Shown: positions 26,016 to 35,942, numbered from the stretch's first letter. The stretch is DNA of 64,000 bases from Sphaerospermopsis sp. SIO1G1 (GCA_010672785.1 JAAHFX010000002.1:201493-265492); one strand, 5' to 3'. Program-made: numbers and translations. The notes: a model not told the origin generated them from the letters alone.

Positions 26016-27068
26016 TTAAACGACAGCTAAATTAACCACTTCATCCTCTGGTTCACTACCGGAGGATAATTTTTCTATAGCTCTGTCAATTAAATCTAAA
26101 CCTTGTTGCACGGTTTCCACTACACTTAACTGTCCTCGTAGTTCCGCTGCACCCATGAAACCCTTAGCATACCAGGTCATGTGTTTACGAGCTTGACGTA
26201 CTCCTCTATCACCTTTATATTCCCATAAAGCATAAAGATGTTCTCTCGCACATTCCATTCTTTGAATTGGTGTGGGTTCTGGTAATAATTCCCCGGTTTT
26301 TAAGAAATAATCTACTTCACCAACTAAAAATGGATAACCCAAAGTTCCTCGAGAACACATCACCCCATCTGCACCGGTTTCTTCTAAACATCTCACCGCT
26401 GCTTCTACTGAAAAGATATCTCCGTTTCCAATCACAGGAATAGACAGAATTTCTTTTACCTTCGCTATCCATTCCCAGCGGGCGTTACCATTGTAACCTT
26501 GAGCGCGGGTTCTACCATGTACGGTAATCATTTTTGCTCCCGCATCTTCCATTCTTTTGGCAAAATCAAGAATGGTAATTTCTTTATCACTCCAACCAAT
26601 ACGGGTTTTGACAGTCACGGGAACATCCACAGCTTTGACAACTTCCCGTACTATTGCTTCTGCAACTTCTGGTTGTCTGAGTAAGGAAGAACCACCACCA
26701 TTTTTAGTGATTTTATTCACTGGACAACCCATATTAATATCCACAGTATCCGCACCTTCTCCTACTGCTTTCACTGCTGCTTCTGCTAAAAAATCGGGAC
26801 GACAATCAAATAATTGAATACTGATAGGGCGCTCGTTGGGGTCTACTTCCATCAGTTTGGGTAGTTCTTTGACATAATGCAACCCCGTCGCATTTACCAT
26901 TTCGGTATACAGCATTGACTCTGGTGCATAACGCCGTACTAAGCGCCGAAATACCAAATCTGTCACCCCAGATAATGGTGATTGTAACACTCGGCTTTTG
27001 ACTTCAAATGAGCCGATTTTTAAAGGTTGAGAAAGTTTAGATTGGAGAGTGGGGGACAAGGAAAGCAT
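26016..27068 (-). CDS. dusB: tRNA-dihydrouridine synthase (DusB family)
   Basis: The 350-residue flavoenzyme has an N-terminal TIM barrel: VLQSPLSGVTDLVFRRLVRR, the catalytic Cys in DINMGCPVNKITKNGGGSSLL, KTRIGW, ITVHGRTRAQGYNG and PVIGNGDI. The helical C-terminal domain follows. Dus enzymes reduce uridine to dihydrouridine in tRNA with FMN and NADPH. Thirteen bases upstream is a small gene on the same strand, so the two are probably co-transcribed. Confidence 0.95.
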   Translation of the reverse strand: MLSLSPTLQSKLSQPLKIGSFEVKSRVLQSPLSGVTDLVFRRLVRRYAPESMLYTEMVNATGLHYVKELPKLMEVDPNERPISIQLFDCRPDFLAEAAVKAVGEGADTVDINMGCPVNKITKNGGGSSLLRQPEVAEAIVREVVKAVDVPVTVKTRIGWSDKEITILDFAKRMEDAGAKMITVHGRTRAQGYNGNARWEWIAKVKEILSIPVIGNGDIFSVEAAVRCLEETGADGVMCSRGTLGYPFLVGEVDYFLKTGELLPEPTPIQRMECAREHLYALWEYKGDRGVRQARKHMTWYAKGFMGAAELRGQLSVVETVQQGLDLIDRAIEKLSSGSEPEDEVVNLAVV

Positions 27069-27081
27069 ATAATTTTGAAAT

Positions 27082-27366
27082 TTAGTTTTGGAATACTGTG
27101 TCTTGATGATATTGATGTTCCATCAAGATTTTAGTACCTACTGGTGTCAACTCCCAGCGATCACGTGGTGATCCTGGTTGTATGTGTCTTTCAACTAAAT
27201 CCTTAGTAATCATATCCTTTAGCACCACCATCATGTCAGGTTCTCTTGGTATATCTAGGCGAGAAAGAGCATTGGCTAGTTCATACCAACTCCAATTTCC
27301 CTTACCTTTGGCTACTAATTTCAGAAGTGCTAATTCTAGTTGAGTTAATTGGATTGAGTTTTTCAT
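27082..27366 (-). CDS. Small winged-helix-like protein upstream of dusB
   Basis: The 94-residue product starts at an ATG with a GGAGGA site 6-8 bases upstream. The sequence LTQLELALLKLVAKGKGNWSWYELANAL, VLKDMITKDLVERHIQ, PRDRWELTPVGTKILMEH reads like a winged helix: three helices, then a beta wing. No known family is recognised with certainty. It precedes dusB by 13 bases and probably shares its transcript. A DNA- or RNA-binding role is inferred from the fold pattern only. Confidence 0.75.
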   Translation of the reverse strand: MKNSIQLTQLELALLKLVAKGKGNWSWYELANALSRLDIPREPDMMVVLKDMITKDLVERHIQPGSPRDRWELTPVGTKILMEHQYHQDTVFQN

Positions 27367-27495
27367 AAATCTTCCTCCATCTTCAATTTTAAGAGGATTT
27401 GATGGTAAAAAATAATTGTGTTGTCATTATTCAGGTATAGGTTTAAAAAAGACGTTAAAATCTATACCTAAAAGCTTATTTGGAAGAGCGTTGTT

Positions 27496-27915
27496 TTACG
27501 TAATTGTTTTAAATAAGACACCTGATCCTTCCTTTAGCCCATAATCCTCTAGTGTCGCTGTGTGAGCATTATTCCAAAGTTCATAAGCTGCATCTGGATC
27601 ATTTGGTTGTCCAGTTGGGTATCCAAGTTTTTTATATCTCAAATATTCCCGGAGTTCATGAGTATAGAAACGCAGATCAACTGGTTCAGGTAAAAGCTCA
27701 CCATCACTTATTCTTCTTAACCTCTGTAGCATATTCAGCATCTCTTCATCGTCTATAAGCATAAATCTCCTGATATGGAATTCAACTATGTCAACACCTT
27801 TGGCTGTGATATTTGCCTTTGTATAATCAAGTTTCAGAATCTTGCCACCAGCTTTTGATGGATCAAAGGGTCTGCCGCTAATAGCACCTTTTTCACGCAT
27901 TTCAAGTTTATTCAT
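27496..27915 (-). CDS. Hypothetical protein resembling a polymorphic-toxin C-terminal domain
   Basis: The frame is open to 27975, but the extra N-terminus is low-complexity AT-rich translation, so the ATG at 27915 (MNKLEMREKGAISGRPFDP) or 27900 is preferred. The charged body contains GVDIVEFHIRRF, then DLRFYTHELREYLRYKKLG and YELWNNAHTATLEDYG. An H-E-L-x-E helix followed by a downstream A-H-x-A-x-L-E motif is a layout I associate with orphan C-terminal domains of polymorphic (Rhs/CDI-type) toxins. No immunity-like gene or delivery domain is adjacent. The assignment is tentative. Confidence 0.5.
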   Translation of the reverse strand: MNKLEMREKGAISGRPFDPSKAGGKILKLDYTKANITAKGVDIVEFHIRRFMLIDDEEMLNMLQRLRRISDGELLPEPVDLRFYTHELREYLRYKKLGYPTGQPNDPDAAYELWNNAHTATLEDYGLKEGSGVLFKTIT

Positions 27916-28038
27916 AAGTATATTGATTAATAATAAGTTTAAATAGTTTAAATAATTACTACTATAATAGCACAAGATTTTGTTACTTCCGCATTACCAG
28001 GAAATAATCAGTATGAAGTATTGATTTTGTCTGAGGTT

Positions 28039-31000
28039 TTACTGGCATTCTAATTGTAAAGCAGCATCAACTTGTTTATATTCTGTCATCGCTTGAGATA
28101 ATAATGTTGCTGCATCTCCAAGATTTTCATCTCTTCCTAAAAACTCTAATTTTTTAAAGATTTCCGATAAGGTTTTAGCACCCATAATTGCACTACTAGA
28201 TTTGAGTGCGTGAGCCTCTATTTGTAATGTTTTAGCATTTCCTTGATTGATGGCATCATTAATTATTTGTAGTCTTTCTGGTGTATCTACTAAATAGGAT
28301 TGAATAATTTCCGTATATTGTTCTATATTGTGATCACAAATAATTTCTTTTAATTCTTCTAAGGCTGTGGTATCAAGAAAATAATTGGACATGGCTAAAT
28401 TTATGTTTGTATTATCTTTATCTATTGCTAAATTATGATGTTGACAATTACTTAAAGCATTGGTTAGTTCTTCTATCCGAATTGGCTTTGTTGTATAGTC
28501 ATTCATTCCCGCTTCCAGGCACTTTTCCCTATCTCCTTGCATGGCATTAGCTGTCATAGCAATAATCCAAGGACGAGAAGATAGTGGCCATTCTTGACAA
28601 ATTTGACGGGTGGCGGTTAATCCATCCATTTCTGGCATTTGTAAGTCCATTAATATAACATCATAGGTCTGTCTCCGTAAAGCAGTTAATACTTCTAAAC
28701 CATTGGCCGCTATATCGGCTCTGTAACCTAGCCGTTGTAAAATATTTATGGCAACTTTCTGATTAATCACATTATCTTCGGCTACAAGAATTTTTAAGGG
28801 TATCTTTTCTGCCATTTGATCATCAAATTTGGATGATTTGGGATGATTTGTTTTTTCGATTTTGGTTTGCTGTTGGTTGATTGGCTTTTGACTGGAGTTC
28901 TGATGATTAAAAATACTAGTAAGAAGATTGACGAGGTGAGATTTTTTAATTGGTTTATGTAGAGATGAGATAAATTCTAGATTTAGTTTATGCCAATCTT
29001 GACCACTTTTTTCTTCTTGGATGGATGACAGCATTACTAGAGGTAACTGTTCATAATTGGGCAATTGGCGAATTTTTGGAGCTAAGGTAAAACCATTTAT
29101 TCCTGAAGTTTTTGCATCTAAAATAGCTAGATCAAATGGTTCTTTCTGCGTCTGTTGTTGAATGGTTTGCAGTGCTTCTTTTCCAGATGTAGCCAATAGG
29201 GTAATCATCCCCAAACCTTGACATTGCAATTGCAAAGATTGACGATTAATGTTTTTATCATCAACTATTAATACACGTTTGTTTTTCAATAATTCTAGTT
29301 GAGCAACCAATTCATAATTCTGTTTTTCATTAGTTGTGTGGACAGGTTTTGTGGTGATTGTAAATGAAAAAGTTGAACCTTGGCCTACTTGACTTTCTAG
29401 CCACATTTCTCCACCCATGAGTTCAGTTAGTCTCTTACTAATTACTAATCCTAACCCAGTTCCTCCATAATAACGGGTAGTGGAAGCATCAACTTGGCTA
29501 AATGGTTGAAACAGTCTATGTTTTTTATTTTCAGCAATCCCAATTCCTGTATCTTGAATATCAAATTGTATTTTCCTGAGTGGGGATTTGGCTGTGGTGA
29601 GATTTTCTGAAGTTACAGATAAGCTAACTTCGCCAACCTCAGTAAATTTGATGGCATTACTGAGTAAGTTAACTAAAATTTGTCTGAGTCTAGTTACATC
29701 TTTGCTAATTAATTCTGGTACTGTTTCATCCATCAGATAAGCAATTTCTAAGCCTTTATTAATGGCTTTGGGTGCTAGTAAATCTATACATTCTTCTACA
29801 CAATTTCTCAAGTTAAATACCTGTTCTTCTATTTCTAAATTGCCAGATTCGATTTTGGAAAAATCAAGAATATCATTAATTAGAGTCAGCATAGAATCTC
29901 CACTACTACGGATGATTTCTACAAATTCTTGCTGTTTTGCTGTCAGTGAAGTATCTAATAATAACCCTGTCATCCCAATGACTGCATTCATGGGAGTACG
30001 AATTTCATGACTCATGGTGGCGAGAAATTCACCTTTAGTTTTGTTGGCAACTTCTGCTGCTTCTTTCGCTATTTGTAGTTGTTCTTCTGATCGTTTTTTG
30101 TCAGTAATATCTGTAATTGTTCCGACTAAGCGATAGGGTTCACCTGCTTCATCTCGAATACATTTTCCTTTGGCTGCTATCCAAATATAATGACCATCAT
30201 AATGTTTAATACGATGGATATTTTGATAAACTTCTGTTTTTCCTTCTAAATGATTATTAATATCATTCATTGCCTGTGGTAATTCATCTGGATGTACATT
30301 ATTAGACCAAGTAAAATAATTGTATGGTAATTGCTTATCTTCATATCCTAAAATTCTCATCCATGTAGGTGAATAATAAACTTCATTAGTAATTAAATTC
30401 CAATCCCAAATCCCATCATTTGTCCCATAAATTGCTAATTCATAACGTTTTTCGTTTTCCCTAAGAATTTGTTCTACTTCTTGTCTATGTTTTATTTCTA
30501 GCGCTAATTTTTCGTTAATTAATGATAGTTCTTGTGTACGTTGTGCGACTCTTTCTTCTAATAAGTTATTAGCATTTTTAATTTCGGTAAACACATCCTG
30601 GAGTGCTAATAACATAGATTTAAAATTATGGCTGAGAGAGTCTATTTCAGCAATATCACTGCTAGGAATAAATATCTCTTGTTTGGCTAAAATCTTGCTG
30701 GGTAAATCAGTGGTAACTTGGGTTAAGTTGAAAACAGGTTTTACTAATTTCTTGCTCAGAAAAACAGCAGTAATAAAAGCTATTAACGCAGTAATTAGAA
30801 GAATGGAAAAATTTTTGATATAAACACTGAGAATATAATCCATGTTTGGTTTGGTTGGTGTTTCTACTACCAACTTAAATGGATAGGAAAAAGTATCTTC
30901 TAAATTTGTAATTTGAGAATATATAGATTCTTCCCATTTTGTCAGTAAGGGTATGTGAGGCTGATTGGAAATTAAATGCACTACTGAATAGTCAATTTGG

Positions 31001-32247
31001 CGGATGTTATTATTTTGATAGTTAGTAAATTTCTGTAGTCTACTTTTTATTTTTTTGCCTGTATTGGTGGCAATAATTCGGTTTTTACTATCTAGAAAAT
31101 GAATTCTAATTTCAAGATTTTTAGTATTTTGGCTTGATTTGTATTTTTGGAATATTTGATTAATTTTATTAATATTAATTTCACCAAAAATAGCACCTAA
31201 AAATTTATTTTTGTTATTATCATTATTGTTCCCAGTAATTGGGAAACCAACTGTAAAATATGAATTTTTATCTTTATCCGTAAAAATATTATAGGTATTT
31301 TTGCTTCCTTTACTTAATTTTTGGAAGTCGTTAATATAATGATTTTTTAAATGCCTATGTTCTGAAATATGTTTTGATAAAATTACTTCACCACTTTTAT
31401 TCACAATATAAATTCTACTAAATATCGGCAGTATATTTTTTGTGTTTTCTATCATATTTTGATTGTCAATGTTACTGGTATTATTTGATTCTATTAATAA
31501 GTTTTTTGCTAAATTACCTAATGCTTGTAAATGTGCTTCTTGCCAAATTTCAATTTTGTCTTGTAACGCTAAAGAAATATAGTTCAAATCCTTGGCTAAT
31601 TCTCTTTCAATGTTATTAGTAGAAACAATTGCATTATTAATATTTAAAAACAAAGCTGGGAAAAATACAAATGCAACCAGCAAACTAAATAGTGATTGTT
31701 GCCATGATATTTTACTTCTTTTTTTTGATATTTTCAGCCATTTATAAACAGGCGAATAGTTAATAATTAAACTACAAATCAAAGCATTAAAAAAACCATT
31801 AACAGCTTGTTTGATTACAATCAGAAATGTAATTAAAGGACTTATTTTTAAGAAGAATCCATAAAATATTGCCACTAAAGGCATACCTAAAACTAGCCAA
31901 TAAATGCCGTCTAGTAATAGTAAATTATCACTTTTTTTTCTAAAAAATAAACCTATAAATAATGCTTCACAAGTGAAAATGATGATGGCATAAAAATGAT
32001 TCCAAAGGATGTAAGTATGAAAACTAATGATGGCTGCGGCAATTGTTCCCCATAAACATCCGTAGATAGGGATGATCAGTAAAGCTGCTATACTCCCAAA
32101 CAATAAATCTACATTAAAAAATAATGTGATTTTAAAGTAGTTACCAAGATATCCAGCAATAATTAATAGTATTAGTACTAATACAGGTTTTTGCTTAATA
32201 ACTACTTTTTGTAATGGAAATAAATTTTTCATAAATTGTGTATTCAC
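28039..32247 (-). CDS. Hybrid sensor histidine kinase (7TM, Cache-like, HAMP, PAS, HisKA, HATPase, 2 REC, HPt)
   Basis: The 1402-residue multi-domain kinase has several membrane helices (1-210), an extracytoplasmic Cache-like region (~215-470), another helix (~478-500) and HAMP. A PAS domain with GIWDWN and RLVGTITDIT covers ~605-725. HisKA follows with MSHEIRTPMNAVIGM (His ~745), then HATPase with DTGIGI and YYGGTGLGLVIS. The first receiver (RVLIVDDKNINRQ, Asp in LAILDAK ~1043) has atypical surroundings. The second receiver is canonical (ILVAEDNVINQK, LMDLQMPEMDG ~1199). A C-terminal HPt has His in EAHALKSSSA (~1345). It contains a complete internal phosphorelay; the output partner is unknown. 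The regulator gene 420 bases upstream on the same strand is a possible but unproven partner. Confidence 0.93.
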   Translation of the reverse strand: MNTQFMKNLFPLQKVVIKQKPVLVLILLIIAGYLGNYFKITLFFNVDLLFGSIAALLIIPIYGCLWGTIAAAIISFHTYILWNHFYAIIIFTCEALFIGLFFRKKSDNLLLLDGIYWLVLGMPLVAIFYGFFLKISPLITFLIVIKQAVNGFFNALICSLIINYSPVYKWLKISKKRSKISWQQSLFSLLVAFVFFPALFLNINNAIVSTNNIERELAKDLNYISLALQDKIEIWQEAHLQALGNLAKNLLIESNNTSNIDNQNMIENTKNILPIFSRIYIVNKSGEVILSKHISEHRHLKNHYINDFQKLSKGSKNTYNIFTDKDKNSYFTVGFPITGNNNDNNKNKFLGAIFGEININKINQIFQKYKSSQNTKNLEIRIHFLDSKNRIIATNTGKKIKSRLQKFTNYQNNNIRQIDYSVVHLISNQPHIPLLTKWEESIYSQITNLEDTFSYPFKLVVETPTKPNMDYILSVYIKNFSILLITALIAFITAVFLSKKLVKPVFNLTQVTTDLPSKILAKQEIFIPSSDIAEIDSLSHNFKSMLLALQDVFTEIKNANNLLEERVAQRTQELSLINEKLALEIKHRQEVEQILRENEKRYELAIYGTNDGIWDWNLITNEVYYSPTWMRILGYEDKQLPYNYFTWSNNVHPDELPQAMNDINNHLEGKTEVYQNIHRIKHYDGHYIWIAAKGKCIRDEAGEPYRLVGTITDITDKKRSEEQLQIAKEAAEVANKTKGEFLATMSHEIRTPMNAVIGMTGLLLDTSLTAKQQEFVEIIRSSGDSMLTLINDILDFSKIESGNLEIEEQVFNLRNCVEECIDLLAPKAINKGLEIAYLMDETVPELISKDVTRLRQILVNLLSNAIKFTEVGEVSLSVTSENLTTAKSPLRKIQFDIQDTGIGIAENKKHRLFQPFSQVDASTTRYYGGTGLGLVISKRLTELMGGEMWLESQVGQGSTFSFTITTKPVHTTNEKQNYELVAQLELLKNKRVLIVDDKNINRQSLQLQCQGLGMITLLATSGKEALQTIQQQTQKEPFDLAILDAKTSGINGFTLAPKIRQLPNYEQLPLVMLSSIQEEKSGQDWHKLNLEFISSLHKPIKKSHLVNLLTSIFNHQNSSQKPINQQQTKIEKTNHPKSSKFDDQMAEKIPLKILVAEDNVINQKVAINILQRLGYRADIAANGLEVLTALRRQTYDVILMDLQMPEMDGLTATRQICQEWPLSSRPWIIAMTANAMQGDREKCLEAGMNDYTTKPIRIEELTNALSNCQHHNLAIDKDNTNINLAMSNYFLDTTALEELKEIICDHNIEQYTEIIQSYLVDTPERLQIINDAINQGNAKTLQIEAHALKSSSAIMGAKTLSEIFKKLEFLGRDENLGDAATLLSQAMTEYKQVDAALQLECQ

Positions 32248-32667
32248 TAATCAAAAATTATGTGTTATTATCTGTGTATAGGCTAAGTTCAATATATCTT
32301 AAAATACTTATAGCTGCATAATTAGTTAAATTTGTTTAAATAATTTCCAAAACATACAGAAAAGTCATTCAATCTTGAGTAAGATAATTCTCTATATTTA
32401 TTATTAATAGCATATGGATTAGAAGAAGTTAAAACTCAAAATGTAATATTTCGATGAACAAAGAGAATTAAATTTTGAATATATTCATATATTTTTAATT
32501 TTTCCTTAACAAAGGACAGCTTCTGATCCAATTTTTGCGGTCAAAAGATAATTTTGTCGCAGATAAATAGATAGATAAATGTTTAACTACTACTTGACTA
32601 TTATTTATGTGATATCTTCAATAGTTAAGTTGTGTATTAAATCAAGTTTTATTGACTCAATTATGAC
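32248..32667. other. AT-rich intergenic region
   Basis: About 420 bases, nearly all A/T. I see no repeat element, RNA gene or clear hairpin. It should hold the hybrid kinase promoter. Confidence 0.35.
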
Positions 32668-33345
32668 TTACCCAAAACGATATCCCTTACCATAAACTGT
32701 ATGTATGAGTTGGGATTTGCTATTAGCTTCTACTTTACGGCGTAATAGACGAATCAACGCAGCAATAACATTACTTTCTGGTTGTTCATCATTAGCCCAC
32801 AAATTCTGCATAATTTGATCATGAGTGAGTATTTGCCCTGGATTTGTCATAAAATACTCTAATAATCGAGTTTCTTTTTGTGATAACTCAATCATTTTTC
32901 CTTGACGATAGGCAATTTGATTTTCTACATCTAATTCCAAGTCTGCAATTACTAAACGTCCTGTACTATCACTATGATAATCATTACCTGCACGACGTAA
33001 TAAAGCTCGCACCCTTGCCAGTAATTCCCGTAATTCAAAGGGTTTAACTAAATAATCATCTGCACCTGCGTCTAAGCCTTGGACACGATCATTTAATGTA
33101 TCTTTAGCAGTCAGAAATAGTACCGGACTTTGTTTACCTTGAGCGCGGATTTGTTGGCAAATTTCCAAGCCTGTTTTCTCTGGTAACATCCAGTCTAATA
33201 TCAATAAATCATAGTAATTTTCTTGAGCAAGTTTACTTCCATCATTACCATTATATGATACATCAACTTTATAGCCCTCACGAGTTAAAACACGACTGAG
33301 GGGATATGTAAGTTCAATTTCATCATCAACTAATAAAATTCTCAT
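32668..33345 (-). CDS. OmpR/PhoB family response regulator
   Basis: The start at 33345 (MRILLVDDEIELTYPLSRVL) gives 225 residues; a longer reading to 33423 would overlap the divergent hisG and is rejected. The receiver domain has the DDE acidic pocket, the phospho-Asp in LLILDWMLPE and Lys in DDYLVKPFELREL. The winged-helix DNA-binding domain follows (LSQKETRLLEYFMTNPGQIL, VIAALIRLLRRKVEA, IHTVYGKGYRFG). It resembles RppA/NrsR-like cyanobacterial regulators, but without an adjacent dedicated kinase the target is unknown. Only 56 bases separate it from hisG, so the two divergent promoters must overlap. Confidence 0.92.
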   Translation of the reverse strand: MRILLVDDEIELTYPLSRVLTREGYKVDVSYNGNDGSKLAQENYYDLLILDWMLPEKTGLEICQQIRAQGKQSPVLFLTAKDTLNDRVQGLDAGADDYLVKPFELRELLARVRALLRRAGNDYHSDSTGRLVIADLELDVENQIAYRQGKMIELSQKETRLLEYFMTNPGQILTHDQIMQNLWANDEQPESNVIAALIRLLRRKVEANSKSQLIHTVYGKGYRFG

Positions 33346-33401
33346 AGTGGCAATAACTAGACATATAATTAACCGCAAAGACCAAGATAACAAAAAAAAT
33401 A

Positions 33402-34034
33402 ATGCTGACTGTTGCACTACCAAAAGGGGAATTACTTAAAAATAGCATCCGATTACTACAATCAGTAGGATTAGATTTTAGTGGTTTTTTAGATTCTGGA
33501 AACCGCCAATTACAAATTCCTGATGCTAGTGGACAAGCGAAGGGGCTATTAGTACGAGCGCAAGATGTACCTGTTTATGTGGAGTATGGTCAAGCACAGT
33601 TAGGAATGGTGGGCTATGATGTTCTCCAAGAGAAACAACCACAGGTTGCTCAAATGGTTGATTTGCAATATGGTTATTGTCGAATGTCAGTAGCTGTTAA
33701 AGCTGCTAGTGCTTACAAGTCTCCTTTAGATTTACCTGCACATGGTAGGGTTGCTTCCAAGTATGTCAACTGTGCGCGCAAATATTTTCAAGGGCTAGAT
33801 TTACCTGTAGAAATTGTTCCTTTGTATGGTTCAGTGGAATTAGGGCCAATTACGGGAATGTCTGAGGCTATTGTGGATATAGTTTCTACTGGTAGAACTC
33901 TACGTGAAAATGGCTTGGTGGAAATTGCCACTTTATATGAAAGTACGGCAAGGTTAATTGTTCATCCTCTCAGTTATCGTTTAAATATGGGTAATTTACA
34001 AACTTTGGTGGAAACACTCAGAGCAGAAGTTTAA
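33402..34034 (+). CDS. hisG: ATP phosphoribosyltransferase, short form
   Basis: The 210-residue product starts [19 protein letters not shown] and contains the PRPP-binding segment [18 protein letters not shown]. It catalyses the first step of histidine biosynthesis. The length shows the short HisG_S form, which lacks the C-terminal regulatory domain and needs HisZ encoded elsewhere. It lies next to the response regulator gene on the opposite strand, with no other his gene nearby, as usual in cyanobacteria. Confidence 0.96.
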   Translation: MLTVALPKGELLKNSIRLLQSVGLDFSGFLDSGNRQLQIPDASGQAKGLLVRAQDVPVYVEYGQAQLGMVGYDVLQEKQPQVAQMVDLQYGYCRMSVAVKAASAYKSPLDLPAHGRVASKYVNCARKYFQGLDLPVEIVPLYGSVELGPITGMSEAIVDIVSTGRTLRENGLVEIATLYESTARLIVHPLSYRLNMGNLQTLVETLRAEV

Positions 34035-34138
34035 GTTGATGAGAAGACAAGGGAGAAAAAGGCAATTCTGCACAGGCTTAACCCTTGTCATGATTTGATT
34101 AAATCGGCAATTAGTACAGTTAGTTTTAATTAGATAAG

Positions 34139-34558
34139 ATGAAATACTATATAATTTACGACGGTCAATGTAATCTTTGTGTAAATGCTGTTCGCTTATT
34201 AGAAAATTTAGACCAAGGTCAAATTTTTAGTTATGTTCCCATGCAGGATCAAAAAACATTGACTCAATGGGGTATTACTAGCCAAGAATGTGAACAAGGA
34301 ATGATTTTAATTGACGAAAACTTTAGTCAGCGTTGGCAAGGTAGTGATGCAATTGAAGAAGTAGGACGTTTATTACCAACTACTGCTTTTGTTGATATTT
34401 ATCGTAGTTTGCCGGGGGTGAAGTGGTTAGGAGATAGATGTTATGAACAAATTCGTGATCATCGTTATACTCTATTTGGTAAACGAGAACTTTATCAATC
34501 TGTTTATTGCGTTGATGGTAGTTGTCATCAAGACAAATCATCTCCTATTGGTGAGTAA
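34139..34558 (+). CDS. DCC family thiol-disulfide oxidoreductase-like protein (DUF393)
   Basis: The 139-residue product starts YYIIYDGQCNLCVNAVRLLENLD, the D-x-x-C-x-x-C motif that names the DCC family, followed by YVPMQD and SDAIEEVGRLLP. These thioredoxin-fold proteins probably handle thiols, but no substrate is established. It follows hisG by about 105 bases on the same strand and may be read through from it. Confidence 0.88.
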   Translation: MKYYIIYDGQCNLCVNAVRLLENLDQGQIFSYVPMQDQKTLTQWGITSQECEQGMILIDENFSQRWQGSDAIEEVGRLLPTTAFVDIYRSLPGVKWLGDRCYEQIRDHRYTLFGKRELYQSVYCVDGSCHQDKSSPIGE

Positions 34559-34753
34559 TAATTTGAGTTGGCCTCGCCCAGAAATACGGATGATGAGAGT
34601 TGAATTTGAAGAAATTTGTCATTGCTATTAACTTAAGCCAAGCTGTTAATAAACATTTTTCTGCAATGACTACAGTTACTAATGTTAAGTTGTAGAGTTT
34701 TTTAACATCATGTCATCCCTTCAGCTTTGAAAGCAATTCCCATAATTTTAACG

Positions 34754-34996
34754 TTAGTGTGATCTAGTCATTTGTTTGGATAGGTAATCACTAGAAATTT
34801 GATTTGTTACCTTAATACGACCTCTCACAACACGTCTTAGTAGGCGGTTAATTGCTTCTTCTTCTTCTTGTTCTAGAAATTCATCTAAAATGGCAGCCAT
34901 TAATCCATAACGATCAGTTAATGTCAATATTCCATCATCAGCAGAAGATGCAACAATTTCTGAAATAGCTCCGGGAAGATTTTGCAAGTGAGACAT
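34754..34996 (-). CDS. Small acidic conserved hypothetical protein
   Basis: The 80-residue product (MSHLQNLPGAISEIVASSAD to LSKQMTRSH) is not recognised. It is predicted helical, with an acidic cluster (DEFLEQEEEEAINRLLRRVV) and no membrane segment. A perfect CRP-type operator (35131-35146) lies 135 bases upstream of its start and no other gene starts between, so cAMP-responsive control is plausible. The separate regulatory region argues that it is a real gene. Confidence 0.65.
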   Translation of the reverse strand: MSHLQNLPGAISEIVASSADDGILTLTDRYGLMAAILDEFLEQEEEEAINRLLRRVVRGRIKVTNQISSDYLSKQMTRSH

Positions 34997-35130
34997 TGTA
35001 TTGATCCTTAGACTTTATGGTGACTTCATATAATTAATATCCCTCGAATTTTATATCTGTGGAGTGATTGACTTAATCTTTGATGCGTGAGAATTGTCAA
35101 CTATAGTGTTGATAGCAGTAGTATTCTATT

Positions 35131-35146
35131 TGTGATGCAAATCACA
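35131..35146. promoter_or_regulatory. Perfect CRP-type binding site
   Basis: TGTGATGCAAATCACA matches TGTGA-N6-TCACA exactly, the consensus bound by CRP and its cyanobacterial counterparts (SYCRP1, AnCrpA). It lies upstream of the 80-residue gene (start 34996) and past the 3' end of perR. Confidence 0.6.
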
Positions 35147-35191
35147 TCATTGATGACTAGTTAATGATTAGTTATTGATGTTAAGTATTCC

Positions 35192-35284
35192 AGGACTTAC
35201 GCAGAAGTTATGGAAGAATGAACCACTAAGGACACGAAGGAAACGAAGGTAAGAGGTTTACAAGAGATATTTTGCGTAAGTCCT
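35192..35284. mobile_element. AGGACTTACGCA-type MITE, copy 3
   Basis: It starts AGGACTTACGCAGAAGTTAT and ends ATATTTTGCGTAAGTCCT, with near-perfect inverted ends. The interior contains GAACCACTAAGGACACGAAG. It sits just after the perR stop codon. Confidence 0.85.
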
Positions 35285-35376
35285 ATTTTGAACAGAACTC
35301 AGTATATACGTTAATTCTTCTTCCCCCTTCCCTGTTAAGAGTTTCCTCTCCTAACTCTTCCATTTATTTTGTACCA

Positions 35377-35805
35377 CTACTTATCCAGATCATGACAGCG
35401 ATCGCAAACTCCCTGAACTATCACCTCATAACTCTCACCCTTTAAACCAGGACGGAGATTTTTTAGTTCTATACATTGAAATGTATCCCAAGGTATATCT
35501 TCAATAGCTCCACATTGACGACAACAAAAATGATGGTGGGGTTCAACGTTAGCATCATATCGAGACACACCCTCCTGTAATAAGACTTCTCTTACTAAAC
35601 CCACTTCTCGCAGAGCTTGCAGAGAACTATATATAGTCGCTTGAGATGAGACAGGAAAATCCTTATTTAAGTCTGTTAATAGTTGCTCTACTGTCGGGTG
35701 ATCGGTGCGTGATAATAAATTCGCATAAACCGCAAACCGCTGGGGTGTAACCCTTAACCCCTTAGATTTTAAGGTTTTCACGATTGCGTCTGCTTCTTTT
35801 TGCAT
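35377..35805 (-). CDS. perR: Fur family peroxide regulator PerR
   Basis: The 142-residue product has an N-terminal winged helix (LRVTPQRFAVYANLLSRTDHPTVEQLL, QATIYSSLQALREVGLVREV) and a C-terminal metal site: PHHHFCCRQCGAIED plus GVCDRCHDLDK, two C-x2-C pairs for structural zinc. The HHH and D residues suit the regulatory metal of PerR. It is divergent from a peroxiredoxin gene with 168 bases between, the classic PerR arrangement, and probably represses both until peroxide oxidises it. Assignment as PerR rather than Fur or Zur rests on this context and on sequence flavour. Confidence 0.9.
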   Translation of the reverse strand: MQKEADAIVKTLKSKGLRVTPQRFAVYANLLSRTDHPTVEQLLTDLNKDFPVSSQATIYSSLQALREVGLVREVLLQEGVSRYDANVEPHHHFCCRQCGAIEDIPWDTFQCIELKNLRPGLKGESYEVIVQGVCDRCHDLDK

Positions 35806-35931
35806 GGCTATGTCTGTGTTTATATAGTTTTTACTTTTAGTTAATTATATTGTATCCAACTCGGTAATTAGTAATATCTTTATCTTTTTATAAAAATTGA
35901 GTATTTATTACTATTGATTTTTTCTTAAATC

Positions 35932-35942
35932 AGAATTATTCT
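35932..35942. promoter_or_regulatory. Candidate PerR box upstream of the peroxiredoxin gene
   Basis: AGAATTATTCT is a perfect 5-1-5 inverted repeat within TCAGAATTATTCTTA, similar to Fur-family boxes. It lies 31 bases before the peroxiredoxin start and between the divergent perR and peroxiredoxin genes. Confidence 0.5.

Noticed and set aside
33346..33423. Longer N-terminus for the response regulator
   Set aside because: It would overlap the divergent hisG coding region; MRILLVDDE at 33345 is the normal receiver start.
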